Shown here: positions 44,146-53,727 of the stretch, one piece after another
Position numbering within the stretch: position 1 is the first letter of the stretch
How the letters are laid out: every line of letters starts with the position of its first letter
Origin: an uncultured Dechloromonas sp.
GTDB taxonomy: Bacteria; Pseudomonadota; Gammaproteobacteria; Burkholderiales; Rhodocyclaceae
Assembly (NCBI RefSeq): GCF_945957265.1
Contig: NZ_CAMFKO010000025.1
Coordinates: forward strand, 1-61,302
Length of the DNA: 61,302 bases
Direction of reading: 5' to 3'
Translations under genes and position numbers: made by a program
Notes under the pieces: generated by a model
Told to the model about the DNA's origin: nothing
Database searches by the model: none
What the model saw: the letters and a program-made list of their open reading frames with translations, nothing else

Positions 44146-45177
44146 ATGCTCTATCCACTCATCCGTAAATTCTTCTTCTCCCTCGACGCCGAAACCGCGC
44201 ACGGCATCGGCATGATGGGCGTCGATCGCGCCGCCTGCCTGATGGCCAAGCCGGTCGCCCCGTGCCCGGTCGAGGTCATGGGCCTCAAGTTCCCGAACCC
44301 GGTCGGCCTTGCCGCCGGCCTGGACAAGAACGGCGACCACATCGACGGCCTGGCCCGGCTCGGCTTCGGCTTCATCGAGATCGGCACCATCACCCCGCGC
44401 CCGCAGGACGGCAACCCGAAGCCGCGCCTGTTCCGCATCCCGGAAGCGCAGGGCATCATCAACCGGATGGGCTTCAACAACGCCGGCGTCGACAAGCTGC
44501 TGGAAAACGTCCGCGCCGCCGAATTCCCGAAAAAGGGCGGCATCCTCGGCATCAACATCGGCAAGAACGCCACGACGCCGATCGAGAAGGCGGCAGACGA
44601 CTACCTGATCTGCCTCGACAAGGTTTACAACGACGCCAGCTACGTGACGGTCAACATCTCGTCGCCGAACACCAAGAACCTGCGCGAACTGCAGAAGGAC
44701 GAGGCGCTCGACGACCTGCTGTCGCAGCTCAAGGCCCGCCAGCTGCAACTCGCAGACAAGCACGGCAAGTACGTGCCGATGGCCCTGAAGATTGCTCCCG
44801 ATCTCGACGACGAACAGATCACCGCCATCGCCGACGCCCTGCGCCGCCACCGTTTCGACGGCGTGATCGCCACCAACACCACGCTGTCGCGCGAAGGCGT
44901 CGAGGGCCTGCCCAACGCCGCCGAAACCGGCGGCCTGTCCGGCGCCCCGGTCTTCCACAAATCGACCGCCGTGCTGAAGAAGCTGTCCACCGCCCTGGCC
45001 GGCGAACTGCCGATCATCGGCGTCGGCGGCATCATGGGCGGCGAGGACGCGGCCGAGAAGATCAAGGCCGGCGCCTCGCTGGTGCAGTTCTACAGCGGAT
45101 TTATCTACCGCGGCCCGGATCTGGTCAGCGAGGTGGCAGATACCCTCGCTATCATGCTGCGCAAGAAAAACGTATAA
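44146..45177 (+). CDS. pyrD: Dihydroorotate dehydrogenase (quinone), class 2
   Basis: The 343-residue protein has the N-terminal membrane-association helices of class 2 enzymes, [14 protein letters not shown] near residue 51, [26 protein letters not shown] with the catalytic Ser region, and [12 protein letters not shown] near the end. It oxidises dihydroorotate with ubiquinone in pyrimidine synthesis. Confidence 0.96.
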   Translation: MLYPLIRKFFFSLDAETAHGIGMMGVDRAACLMAKPVAPCPVEVMGLKFPNPVGLAAGLDKNGDHIDGLARLGFGFIEIGTITPRPQDGNPKPRLFRIPEAQGIINRMGFNNAGVDKLLENVRAAEFPKKGGILGINIGKNATTPIEKAADDYLICLDKVYNDASYVTVNISSPNTKNLRELQKDEALDDLLSQLKARQLQLADKHGKYVPMALKIAPDLDDEQITAIADALRRHRFDGVIATNTTLSREGVEGLPNAAETGGLSGAPVFHKSTAVLKKLSTALAGELPIIGVGGIMGGEDAAEKIKAGASLVQFYSGFIYRGPDLVSEVADTLAIMLRKKNV

Positions 45178-45196
45178 GGCCATAAGGGGCGCGTGC

Positions 45197-45225
45197 TTGT
45201 TTGCACCGCAGCAAAATTCGATAAT
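45197..45225 (+). promoter_or_regulatory. Candidate promoter of the rnf operon
   Basis: TTGTTT and GATAAT boxes are 17 bases apart and end 24 bases before rnfA. Confidence 0.5.
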
Positions 45226-45249
45226 ACGCGCCTCACGCCAGCCTAAATC

Positions 45250-45834
45250 ATGAGCCACTATCTCTTCATCCTCGTCGGCGCGGTGTTGGTCAACAACGTC
45301 GTGCTGGTGAAGATTCTCGGTCTTTGCCCTTTCATGGGCGTTTCCAAGAAACTGGAAACCGCCTACGGCATGGGTGCCGCCACGACCTTCGTGCTGACCA
45401 TGGCGACCGGCGCCAGCTACATCATCGACCATTACCTGTTGATGCCGTTCGGGCTGGAATACCTGCGCACGCTGTCCTTCATCGTCACCATCGCCGCCAT
45501 CGTCCAGCTGACCGAAATGGTCATCGCCAAGACCTCGCCGGCCCTGCAGCAGACGCTGGGCATCTACCTGCCGCTGATCACCACCAACTGCGCCGTGCTC
45601 GGCGTGCCGCTGCTCAACATCGCCAACGGCTACAACTTCGTCGACTCGCTGCTCTTCGGCGCCGGCAGCGCCGTCGGCTTCTCGCTGGTGCTGATCCTTT
45701 TCGCCGGCATCCGCGAGCGCATCGAAGGCGCCGACGTGCCCGTCCATTTCCGCGGCGTCGCCATCGCGATGGTCACCGCCGGCCTGATGGCCCTGGCCTT
45801 CATGGGCTTCGCCGGCCTGGACAAGTACCAGTAA
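45250..45834 (+). CDS. rnfA: Rnf complex membrane subunit RnfA
   Basis: The 194-residue protein has six membrane helices and the conserved FVNNVVL-like segment [19 protein letters not shown], and [13 protein letters not shown] in the middle, with the half-helix cysteines that hold an Fe-S centre with RnfE. The Rnf complex couples ferredoxin and NAD redox to ion flux across the membrane. First gene of rnfABCDGE. Confidence 0.96.
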   Translation: MSHYLFILVGAVLVNNVVLVKILGLCPFMGVSKKLETAYGMGAATTFVLTMATGASYIIDHYLLMPFGLEYLRTLSFIVTIAAIVQLTEMVIAKTSPALQQTLGIYLPLITTNCAVLGVPLLNIANGYNFVDSLLFGAGSAVGFSLVLILFAGIRERIEGADVPVHFRGVAIAMVTAGLMALAFMGFAGLDKYQ

Positions 45835-45838
45835 CGCC

Positions 45839-46399
45839 ATGGACATCCTGCTCGCCATCGCCATCATGGCCCTCGGCGCCGTCGTGCTCGGCGCCGCGCT
45901 CGGTTTCGCCTCGATCAAGTTCAAGGTCGAGGGCGACCCGCTGATCGAAAAGATCGAGGCCATCCTGCCGCAAACGCAATGCGGCCAGTGCGGCTATCCC
46001 GGCTGCAAGCCCTACGCCGAAGCCATCGCCAACGGCGAGGAAATCAACAAATGCCCGCCCGGCGGCACGGAAGGCGTGCAGCGCCTGGCCGACCTGCTCG
46101 GCCGCGAGGTCAAGCCGCTCGACGCCGAGGAAAAGCCGAAGCAGGTCGCCATCATCGACGAGAACACCTGCATCGGCTGCACGCTGTGCATCCAGGCCTG
46201 CCCGGTCGATGCCATCATCGGCGCCGCCAAGCAGATGCACGTCATCATCGGCCAGCAATGCACCGGCTGCGAACTCTGCCTGCCGCCCTGCCCGGTCGAA
46301 TGCATCCACATGGAAGTCATTGCCGAAAACATCGACAGCTGGAAGTGGAAATACCCGGTCGTCGAAATCAAGGCCGCTCCGGTCGAAGAGGCCGCCTGA
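45839..46399 (+). CDS. rnfB: Rnf complex iron-sulfur subunit RnfB
   Basis: The 186-residue protein has an N-terminal helix, a Fe-S binding motif [16 protein letters not shown] near residue 48, and two 4Fe-4S ferredoxin motifs ([15 protein letters not shown] and [15 protein letters not shown]). It is the likely entry point for ferredoxin electrons. Its stop overlaps the rnfC start (TGATG). Confidence 0.96.
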   Translation: MDILLAIAIMALGAVVLGAALGFASIKFKVEGDPLIEKIEAILPQTQCGQCGYPGCKPYAEAIANGEEINKCPPGGTEGVQRLADLLGREVKPLDAEEKPKQVAIIDENTCIGCTLCIQACPVDAIIGAAKQMHVIIGQQCTGCELCLPPCPVECIHMEVIAENIDSWKWKYPVVEIKAAPVEEAA

Positions 46400-48135
46400 T
46401 GCTGATGAACCTGTTCAAGTTCAAGGGCGGCGTCAAGCCGCCGACCAACAAGACGCAATCGGTCGGCCAGCCGATCGCTGCCGCCCCTCTCCCGTCGCGC
46501 CTCGTCGTCCCGCTCCACCAGAGCATCGGCGGCACGCCGCGCCCGGTCGTCCAGGCCGGCGACAAGGTGCTCAAAGGCCAGTTGATCGGCGAGGCCGACG
46601 GCTGGATTTCCGCCGCCGTCCATGCCCCGACCTCGGGCACGGTCGTCGCGGTTGCCATGCATGTCCAGCCCCACCCGTCGGGCCTCGACGCGCTGTGCGT
46701 GGTCATTGAGCCGGACGGCAAGGACGAGTGGATTACCCGCCAGCCGGTCGACTACAAGGCGCTGACGCCCGAGCAGGTGCGCGAGCGCCTGCAGCAGGCC
46801 GGCGTGGTCGGCCTCGGCGGCGCCGTCTTTCCGACCCACGGCAAGCTGACCGCCTCGAAGACGGTGGCGATGGAGGAAATGGTCGTCAACGGCGCCGAGT
46901 GCGAGCCCTTCATCACCTGCGACGACCTGCTGATGCGCGAACGCGCCGAGGAAGTCGTGCGCGGCATCGGCATTTTCCGCGACCTGCTGCAACCGAAGAA
47001 GGTGCTGATCGGCATCGAGGACAACAAGCCGGAAGCGGCCGAGGCGATGCGTGCCGCGGTCAAGGCGGTGGGCGAGAACTTCGAGGTTGTCGCGGTGCCC
47101 ACCCTCTACCCGGCCGGCGGCGCCAAGCAGCTGATCCGCGTGCTGACCGGCAAGGAAGTCCCGGCCAGCAAGCGCTCGACCGATCTCGGCGTGCAGTGCT
47201 TCAACGTCGCCACCGCCTACACCGCGTGGCGCGCCATCGCCCACGGCGAGCCGGTCGTCTCGCGCCTGGTGACGATCACCGGCAACGTGCATGAGCCGCG
47301 CAACTACGAGGTCCTGATCGGCACGCCGATGGACGAGTTGCTCAAGCTGGCAACGCCGCATCCGGACACCGACGGCATCGTCATGGGCGGCCCGATGATG
47401 GGCTTCCTGGTTCCCGAGCCGGGCGTGCCGGTGGTCAAGGCCACCAACTGCCTGATCGCCCACTCTGACCGCCTGTTCCCGCCCAAGGCGCCGGAAATGC
47501 CGTGCATCCGCTGCGGCTCCTGCGCCCAGGCCTGCCCGCACGAACTGCAGCCGTTCGAGATGTACTGGTTCTCGCGCGCCAAGAATTTCGGCAAGACGCA
47601 GGAGTACCACATCTTCGACTGCATCGAATGCGGTTGCTGTTCCTTCGTCTGTCCGTCGCGCATTCCGCTGGTCCAGTATTTCCGCTTCGCGAAGAGCGAG
47701 ATCTGGGCGCGCGAGCGCGAGAAGAACGCGGCCGACCAGGCCAAGGAACGCTTCGAGTTCAAGCAGTTCCGCGAGGAACGCGAGAAGGCCGAGAAGGCCG
47801 AGAAGCTGGCCAAGGCCGCTGCCGCGCAGGCCGCGAAGAAGGCTGCCGAGGCGGCCGCCGCAGCGGCAGCCGGCGACGCGCCCGCCCCCGCCGCCGAAGC
47901 AACCGCCCCGGCCCCCGCGGCGGCGCCATCGGCCGCCGACGCCGAGAAGGCAGCCAAGCTGGCCACCATCCAGGCCGCCATGGAACGCGCCAAGGCCCAG
48001 CGGGAAGCGGCCCAGCCGAAAAACACCGACCACCTGACGCCGGAACAGCAACGCGCCGCCGAGGAAATCGAATCCCGGCGCACCTCTGCCGGCCTGGTCC
48101 CGCCGGAAACGCCGGTCAACGAGAAATCCGAGTAA
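46399..48135 (+). CDS. rnfC: Rnf complex NADH/FMN subunit RnfC
   Basis: The 578-residue protein has the NADH/FMN-binding part (GLGGAVFPTHGKL; NGAECEPFITCDDLLM) and two 4Fe-4S motifs (CIRCGSCAQACP; CIECGCCSFVCPSRIP). The last ~130 residues are a Lys/Glu/Ala-rich helical tail, common but variable in RnfC. A second Met two codons later is an equally good start. Confidence 0.95.
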   Translation: MLMNLFKFKGGVKPPTNKTQSVGQPIAAAPLPSRLVVPLHQSIGGTPRPVVQAGDKVLKGQLIGEADGWISAAVHAPTSGTVVAVAMHVQPHPSGLDALCVVIEPDGKDEWITRQPVDYKALTPEQVRERLQQAGVVGLGGAVFPTHGKLTASKTVAMEEMVVNGAECEPFITCDDLLMRERAEEVVRGIGIFRDLLQPKKVLIGIEDNKPEAAEAMRAAVKAVGENFEVVAVPTLYPAGGAKQLIRVLTGKEVPASKRSTDLGVQCFNVATAYTAWRAIAHGEPVVSRLVTITGNVHEPRNYEVLIGTPMDELLKLATPHPDTDGIVMGGPMMGFLVPEPGVPVVKATNCLIAHSDRLFPPKAPEMPCIRCGSCAQACPHELQPFEMYWFSRAKNFGKTQEYHIFDCIECGCCSFVCPSRIPLVQYFRFAKSEIWAREREKNAADQAKERFEFKQFREEREKAEKAEKLAKAAAAQAAKKAAEAAAAAAAGDAPAPAAEATAPAPAAAPSAADAEKAAKLATIQAAMERAKAQREAAQPKNTDHLTPEQQRAAEEIESRRTSAGLVPPETPVNEKSE

Positions 48136-49166
48136 TGTTCGCCCCCGCTCCCTTCCTGCTCAAGGACACCAGCGTCAGCCAGGTCATGACGCAAGTCTGC
48201 ATCGCGCTGGTCCCCGGCATCGCCGCCTACGCCTGGCTGGTCGGCCCGGCCATCCTGGTCCAGCTGGTCATCGCCTCGCTCGCCGCCGTGGTCGCCGAAA
48301 CGGCCATGCTGCGCATCCAGAAAAAGCCACTGGCGATGTTCCTGTCCGACGGCTCGGCCATCGTCACCGCCTGGCTGATCGCCCTCACCTTCCCGCCGCT
48401 GGCGCCGTGGTGGCTGGTCGCCGCCGGCACCGTGTTCGCCATCGTCGTCGCCAAGCATCTCTACGGCGGCCTCGGCCAGAACCCGTTCAACCCGGCGATG
48501 GTCGCCTTCGCCATCTGCATCGTCTCCTTCCCGGCCCTGATGTCGCAGTGGCCGAGCGTCGGCCTGCAACTGCCGCTGGTCGACCAGATCAACGTCATCC
48601 TCGGCCTGGCGCCGCGCGTCGACGCGCTGTCCGGCGCCACCCCGCTCGACGCCATGAAGACGGCGCTCAAGCTGGGCGAAGGCAGCCAGGATGTCGCTGC
48701 CTTGCTGGCCAATCAGGATATCTACGGCAATTTCGCCGGCCGCGGCTGGGAGTGGGTCGCCTTTGGCTACCTCGTCGGCGGGCTGTGGATGTGGCAGCGC
48801 AAGCTCATCACCTGGCACGTGCCGCTCGCCTTCATCGCTTCCCTGGTCGCCATTTCCGGCGCGCTGTGGCTGTACAACCCGGCCCAGTTCGCCAGCCCGC
48901 TGTTCCACCTGTTGTCCGGCGGGGCGATGCTCGGCGCCTTCTTCATCGCGACCGACCCGGTTTCCGGCTGCACCACGCCGCGCGGCAAGCTGATCTTCGG
49001 CGCCGGCGCCGGCCTGCTCGCCTACATCATCCGCGTCTTCGGCGGCTACCCCGATGGCGTGGCCTTCGCCGTGCTGCTGATGAACCTGTGTGCGCCGGTC
49101 ATCGACCTGCTCACCCAACCGGCGATTTTCGGCATGAAAGACGCCGGCAAGGGAGATCGCTCATGA
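48135..49166 (+). CDS. rnfD: Rnf complex membrane subunit RnfD
   Basis: The 343-residue membrane protein has LGQNPFNPAMV near residue 112 and SGATPLDAMK near residue 176, the flavinylation motif in which Thr carries covalent FMN. It is related to NqrB. It overlaps rnfC by one base and rnfG by four. Confidence 0.95.
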   Translation: MFAPAPFLLKDTSVSQVMTQVCIALVPGIAAYAWLVGPAILVQLVIASLAAVVAETAMLRIQKKPLAMFLSDGSAIVTAWLIALTFPPLAPWWLVAAGTVFAIVVAKHLYGGLGQNPFNPAMVAFAICIVSFPALMSQWPSVGLQLPLVDQINVILGLAPRVDALSGATPLDAMKTALKLGEGSQDVAALLANQDIYGNFAGRGWEWVAFGYLVGGLWMWQRKLITWHVPLAFIASLVAISGALWLYNPAQFASPLFHLLSGGAMLGAFFIATDPVSGCTTPRGKLIFGAGAGLLAYIIRVFGGYPDGVAFAVLLMNLCAPVIDLLTQPAIFGMKDAGKGDRS

Positions 49167-49825
49167 GCGCGGCCAAGGAATTCACCGCGCCCGGCATGGC
49201 GGTGCGCACGGCGGCGATCCTCTTCATTTTCGTGATCATCTTCACCGGCCTGCTCTCCGGCGCCTACCTGTGGACCAAACCGGCCATCGAGGCCTCCGCG
49301 GCCGAAGAGAAGATGAAGCTGGTCGACGAAGTCCTGCCCCGCGCCGAATACGACAACGACCTGCTGGCCGATACCGTTGCCCTCCAGCCCACCCCGGAGC
49401 TGGGCCTGGCCGACCCGTCCACCGTCTACCGCGCGCGCAAGGCCGGGCAGCCGGTGGCGCTGGTTTTCGAATCCGTCGCCCCCGATGGCTACGCCGGCCG
49501 GATCCGTCTGATCGTCGCCGTGCGCACCAACGGCGAGGTAGGTGGCGTTCGCGTCACGCAGCACAAGGAGACGCCAGGCCTGGGCGACTACATCGAGGTC
49601 AAGAAGGACAAGAACAAGGCGCGTCCGTGGATCACGCAATTTACCGGCCTGTCGCTGGCCCAGGTCACCGACAAGGAATGGAAGGTGAAGAAGGATGGCG
49701 GCAAGATCGACTATTACGCCGGCGCCACCGTCACCCCGCGCGCGGTGACCAAGGCCGTCCTCAAGGCGGCGCACTGGGTCGACGCCAACCGTGACCGTCT
49801 GTTCGCCGAAGGAGGCGCCCAATGA
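49163..49825 (+). CDS. rnfG: Rnf complex flavoprotein subunit RnfG
   Basis: The 220-residue protein has an N-terminal membrane helix and a periplasmic FMN-binding domain with ETPGLGD near residue 133 and YYAGATVTPRAV near residue 180, where the Thr holds covalent FMN. It passes electrons between RnfD and the membrane Fe-S centre. Four-base overlaps at both ends. Confidence 0.95.
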   Translation: MSAAKEFTAPGMAVRTAAILFIFVIIFTGLLSGAYLWTKPAIEASAAEEKMKLVDEVLPRAEYDNDLLADTVALQPTPELGLADPSTVYRARKAGQPVALVFESVAPDGYAGRIRLIVAVRTNGEVGGVRVTQHKETPGLGDYIEVKKDKNKARPWITQFTGLSLAQVTDKEWKVKKDGGKIDYYAGATVTPRAVTKAVLKAAHWVDANRDRLFAEGGAQ

Positions 49826-50511
49826 TCACCCGCGAAGAATTCAGGACCATCGCCGACAACGGCATCTGGAAGCAGAACACCTCGATCGCGCAGATTCTCG
49901 GCCTGTGCCCCCTGCTGGCGGTGACCACCAATGCGGTGAACGGCATCATGCTGTCGCTGGCGACGATCATCGTCATGGCGCTCTCCAACGTCGCCGTCGC
50001 CTCGCTGCGCAACTTCATTCCGCACGAAATCCGGATTCCCGTCTTCATCCTGATCGTCGCCGCGCTGGTCACCGTCATCGACCTGCTGTTCAACGCCAAC
50101 CTGCATGAGCTCTACCTGGTCCTCGGCATCTTCATCCCGCTGATCGTCACCAACTGCATCGTCCTCGCCCGCGTCGAGGCCTTCGCCGCCAAGAACCCGC
50201 CGCTGCAATCGACGCTGGACGGCGTATTCATGGGCGTCGGCATGCTGTGGACGCTCGCCCTGCTCGGCGCCATGCGCGAGTTTCTCGGCAGCGGCACGCT
50301 GTTCGGCGGCATCGACATGGTTTTCCCCAACCTGCATCCGATCCAGGTCCTGCCGGAAAGCTACCCGGGCTTCCTGCTCGCCCTGCTGCCGCCCGGCGCC
50401 TTCATCCTGCTCGGCTGCATGATCGCCTGGAAGAACTGGATGGACGCCAAGGCCGCCGAGCGCGCCAGGCTGAAGCTGCCGACGCCGGTCGCCAACGCCG
50501 GCTGCCACTGA
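49822..50511 (+). CDS. rnfE: Rnf complex membrane subunit RnfE
   Basis: The 229-residue protein has six membrane helices, QILGLCPLLAVT near residue 24 and VTNCIVLARVEAFA near residue 109. It is homologous to RnfA and forms the paired membrane core. An intrinsic terminator follows. Confidence 0.95.
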   Translation: MITREEFRTIADNGIWKQNTSIAQILGLCPLLAVTTNAVNGIMLSLATIIVMALSNVAVASLRNFIPHEIRIPVFILIVAALVTVIDLLFNANLHELYLVLGIFIPLIVTNCIVLARVEAFAAKNPPLQSTLDGVFMGVGMLWTLALLGAMREFLGSGTLFGGIDMVFPNLHPIQVLPESYPGFLLALLPPGAFILLGCMIAWKNWMDAKAAERARLKLPTPVANAGCH

Positions 50512-50515
50512 TTGC

Positions 50516-50540
50516 CAGGCCCTGCGGGGCCTGAATTTTT
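50516..50540 (+). terminator. Intrinsic terminator after rnfE
   Basis: The arms CAGGCCC and GGGCCTG with a four-base loop are followed by AATTTTT. It ends the rnf operon three bases before the next ATG, so the next gene may be read only by read-through or from its own promoter. Confidence 0.75.
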
Positions 50541-50543
50541 CCC

Positions 50544-51608
50544 ATGCGCATCGAAGCCATCCGCCAAGTCCTCCACGCCACCGGCGCCAAGGACTGCCAC
50601 GCGGAACGCGTGCTGCGCGCCTGGACGCAGGGCCGGCCGCTCGACAGCGGGCCGCGCCACCAGCCGGCCGCCGATTTTCTCCCCCTCGGGCTGCGCAACG
50701 CCCTGCCCGGGCTCTCGGCAGAACTGGACGGCCTGGCCCGCATCCGCTCCGAACATGCCGGCGAAGACGGTGCGCGCCTGCTCGTCGAACTCGCCGACGG
50801 CCAGCTGGTGGAGAGCGTCCTGCTGCCCCGCGACGGCCTGTGCATCTCGACCCAGGTCGGCTGCGCGGTCGGCTGCACCTTCTGCATGACCGGCCGCGAC
50901 GGCCTGCTGCGCCAGGTCGATAGCGGCGAAATGGTCGCCCAGGTGGTCCTCGCCCGCCGCCAGCGCAAAGTGAGCCGCGTCGTCTTCATGGGCATGGGCG
51001 AGCCCTCGCACAACATCGACAACGTCCTCGAAGCCATCGACGCCCTGGGCACCTACGGCGCCATCGGCCACAAGAACCTGGTCTTCTCAACCGTCGGCGA
51101 CTACCGCGTCTTCGAACGGCTGCCCGCCGAACGCGTCCGCCCCGCGCTGGCCATTTCGCTGCATACGACGCGCCCCGAATTGCGCCGGACCCTGCTGCCC
51201 AAGGCGGCGCCGATAGCCCCCGACGAACTGGTCGAACTGGCCGAAGCCTATGCCCGCCAGACGGGCTATCCGATCCAGTACCAATGGACCCTGATCGAGG
51301 GGATCAACGACAGCGAAGCCGAAATGGACGGCATCGTCCGGCTGCTGGCCGGAAAATATGCGCTGATGAACCTGATTCCCTACAACACGACCGCCGCCCT
51401 CGACTATCGGCGTCCGCCGGTCGAGCGGGTGACCGCGCTGACGCGCTACCTGCACGCGCGCGGCATCCGGACTACCGTACGCAACTCGGCCGGGCAGGAT
51501 GTCGATGGCGGTTGCGGGCAGCTGCGCGCGCGCAACCTGGAAACCAAGAAGCCCCAGCGGGTTCGGATACACCGACAAACTACGGCGAAAACCGAGTCAG
51601 CTGACTGA
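50544..51608 (+). CDS. RlmN/Cfr-like radical SAM RNA methyltransferase
   Basis: The 354-residue protein has the radical SAM cluster C107-x3-C111-x2-C114 (GCAVGCTFCMTG), MGMGEPSHNIDNV near residue 152, and the late VDGGCGQL with the methyl-carrying Cys. The family methylates C2 of adenine in rRNA or tRNA. The N-terminal domain differs from housekeeping RlmN, so it may be a paralog with another target. The 3' end overlaps the convergent cyclase gene by 12 bases. Confidence 0.85.
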   Translation: MRIEAIRQVLHATGAKDCHAERVLRAWTQGRPLDSGPRHQPAADFLPLGLRNALPGLSAELDGLARIRSEHAGEDGARLLVELADGQLVESVLLPRDGLCISTQVGCAVGCTFCMTGRDGLLRQVDSGEMVAQVVLARRQRKVSRVVFMGMGEPSHNIDNVLEAIDALGTYGAIGHKNLVFSTVGDYRVFERLPAERVRPALAISLHTTRPELRRTLLPKAAPIAPDELVELAEAYARQTGYPIQYQWTLIEGINDSEAEMDGIVRLLAGKYALMNLIPYNTTAALDYRRPPVERVTALTRYLHARGIRTTVRNSAGQDVDGGCGQLRARNLETKKPQRVRIHRQTTAKTESAD

Positions 51609-53006
51609 GTCTTCCGGAACGACCCGGTTCTTGCCGGCCCGCTTGGCCCGGTAGCAGGCCTCGTCGGCGCGGCGCATCAAGCTCATTTCGTTGTCGTCGG
51701 CGTGGCAGAGCGCGACGCCGATGCTCACCGTGCAGGCAATCGCCCCGCCCACAGGCGAAGGCGTCCTGACCTGGGCAAATGCGCTGCGCAGGCGTTCGGC
51801 GATGAGCAGGGCGGCCGGCCCGTCGGTTTCCGGCAGCAGCACCACGAACTCCTCCCCGCCGTAACGGAAAGCCGAATCGGAGCGGCGCAGGCATTGATGA
51901 ATGGCGTTGGCCAGGCTTTGCAATACCCGATCGCCGCCGAGATGGCCGTGGTTGTCGTTGACTGCCTTGAAGTTGTCGCAATCCAGCGCCAGCAGGGCCA
52001 GCGGCCGGCCGTAGCGGGTCGCACGATCGATTTCGACCGGCAGCACCTCGCGCATGTGGCGCGAATTGAAAAGCCCGGTCAGCGGATCGGTCTGGCTCAA
52101 GGAACGGTAGCGCTCCTCGCTGTCGCGCAAGGCCTCCTCGGCCCGCCGCCGCTCGCTCACATCCTGCAGCGTCTCGATCGCCCCGATCACCTTGCCGTCC
52201 GCATTCCTCAGCGGCGCGGCCGTGAAGAACAGCCAGCTGCCGGCGGGGCCGAGATTCGGAAAGAAATCCTCGGCTTCGTAGCCGCCGTTGATCAGGGACG
52301 AGCTCCGGAAACGACCGTGATACAGGCGATCGACCTCGCGCTCGCCGACGCCATCGATGATCAGGTCGGCCAGGATCGGGCGCTGCACGGGATAGAAGCT
52401 TTTCCAGTGATCGCTGGTACCGATCATTTCGCTGGCCGGAACCCCGCTCAAGGCCTCGCAGGCGCGGTTCCAGTGCGTCACCACATGGCGCGCATCGATC
52501 ACCGCGGTTGGCACGGAGGAGCCGTCAATCACCTGGGCCAGATAGGCTTCCTTGTCGCGCAGGGCCGCCTCGGCCCGCCGACGCTCGGTGACGTCCTGCA
52601 GGGTCTCGATGGCGCCGACGATCCGCCCGTCGGCATCGCGCAAGGCCGCGGCAGTGAAGAACAACCAGCGGCCACCGTCGCCGAAGGCCGGGAAGAAATC
52701 CTCGGCTTCGTAGGCGTCGGCGATCAGCGCCGATTTCGAGAATTTTCCATGGTAGTAGCGGTCGACATCGTCCTCGAGCACGCCGTCGACCACGAGATCG
52801 GCCATGATCGGGCGTGCCGAGTCGTAAAAAGCACGCCATTGCTCCGAACGGCCGATCATGTCCTCCGCCGGTACGCCGGTCAGCACGGCACAGGCGCGGT
52901 TCCAGTGCGTGACCCGGTGATCGGCGTCGATCACGATGGTCGCCACCGGATTGCCCTCGACCAGTTGGGTCAGGGCGATGCCGTTGCTGGGACTCGCATG
53001 CTGCAT
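51597..53006 (-). CDS. Diguanylate cyclase with two tandem PAS domains
   Basis: Residues ~10-145 and ~155-290 are two PAS domains sharing long identical stretches (VTHWNRAC, YEAEDFFP, WLFFTAA, GAIETLQDV). The C-terminal GGDEF domain has RYGGEEF and an inhibitory RxxD site (RRSD) five residues before it, so it should make c-di-GMP. No membrane helix is seen. Confidence 0.9.
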   Translation of the reverse strand: MQHASPSNGIALTQLVEGNPVATIVIDADHRVTHWNRACAVLTGVPAEDMIGRSEQWRAFYDSARPIMADLVVDGVLEDDVDRYYHGKFSKSALIADAYEAEDFFPAFGDGGRWLFFTAAALRDADGRIVGAIETLQDVTERRRAEAALRDKEAYLAQVIDGSSVPTAVIDARHVVTHWNRACEALSGVPASEMIGTSDHWKSFYPVQRPILADLIIDGVGEREVDRLYHGRFRSSSLINGGYEAEDFFPNLGPAGSWLFFTAAPLRNADGKVIGAIETLQDVSERRRAEEALRDSEERYRSLSQTDPLTGLFNSRHMREVLPVEIDRATRYGRPLALLALDCDNFKAVNDNHGHLGGDRVLQSLANAIHQCLRRSDSAFRYGGEEFVVLLPETDGPAALLIAERLRSAFAQVRTPSPVGGAIACTVSIGVALCHADDNEMSLMRRADEACYRAKRAGKNRVVPEDSVS

Positions 53007-53094
53007 GAGGAAACAGCCCTCTCTGTCGGTTAGAATGGTTCATGCAAATATCGCGCAGGCGGCGCCAAATAACAATGATCTGCGTTAACCACCC

Positions 53095-53727
53095 GTGAAA
53101 AAAGCCCAAATCGAGCAGTTTTATACCCGCTTGCGCGACGCCAACCCGGCGCCGACGACCGAGCTGCACTACGCGACCCCGTTTCAGCTGCTCATCGCGG
53201 TCATTCTCTCCGCCCAGGCAACGGACGTCGGCGTGAACAAGGCGACCGCCCGCCTTTTTCCCGTCGCGCCGACGCCGGAGGCCATGCTGGCCCTCGGCGA
53301 AGAACGGCTGCTCGAGTACGTCAAGACCATCGGCCTGTTCCGCACCAAGGCGAAGAACGTCATCGCCACCTGCCGGATGCTGGTCGAACTGCATGGCGGC
53401 GACATCCCGGCTAACCGGGAAGCGCTCGAGGCCTTGCCCGGCGTCGGCCGCAAGACCGCCAACGTCGTGCTCAACACGGCCTTCGGGCAACCGACGATCG
53501 CGGTCGACACGCACATCTTCCGTCTCGGCAACCGGACCGGGCTGGCCCCCGGCAAGACGGTGGTCGAGGTCGAGCAGAAGCTGCTGCGCGTGACGCCGGA
53601 CGAATTCAAGAAAGACGCCCACCACTGGCTGATCCTGCACGGCCGCTATGTCTGCAAAGCACGAAAACCGGAATGCGCGCGCTGCGTCGTTATCGACCTG
53701 TGCGCCTTCCGGGGCAAAACCGCATGA
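53095..53727 (+). CDS. nth: Endonuclease III
   Basis: The 210-residue protein has the helix-hairpin-helix LPGVGRKTANVVLN with catalytic Lys, VDTHIFRLGNR with catalytic Asp, and a 4Fe-4S set C187, C194, C197, C203 (CX6CX2CX5C). It removes oxidised pyrimidines from DNA. It starts with GTG. It overlaps the FIST gene by four bases. rnf and nth are near neighbours, as in many proteobacteria. Confidence 0.96.
   Translation: MKKAQIEQFYTRLRDANPAPTTELHYATPFQLLIAVILSAQATDVGVNKATARLFPVAPTPEAMLALGEERLLEYVKTIGLFRTKAKNVIATCRMLVELHGGDIPANREALEALPGVGRKTANVVLNTAFGQPTIAVDTHIFRLGNRTGLAPGKTVVEVEQKLLRVTPDEFKKDAHHWLILHGRYVCKARKPECARCVVIDLCAFRGKTA

Noticed and set aside
44062..45963. Minus-strand open frame of ~630 codons opposite pyrD and rnfA
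   Set aside because: pyrD and rnfA are certain; the opposite frame is His/Asp/Gly/Val-rich with no family motif.
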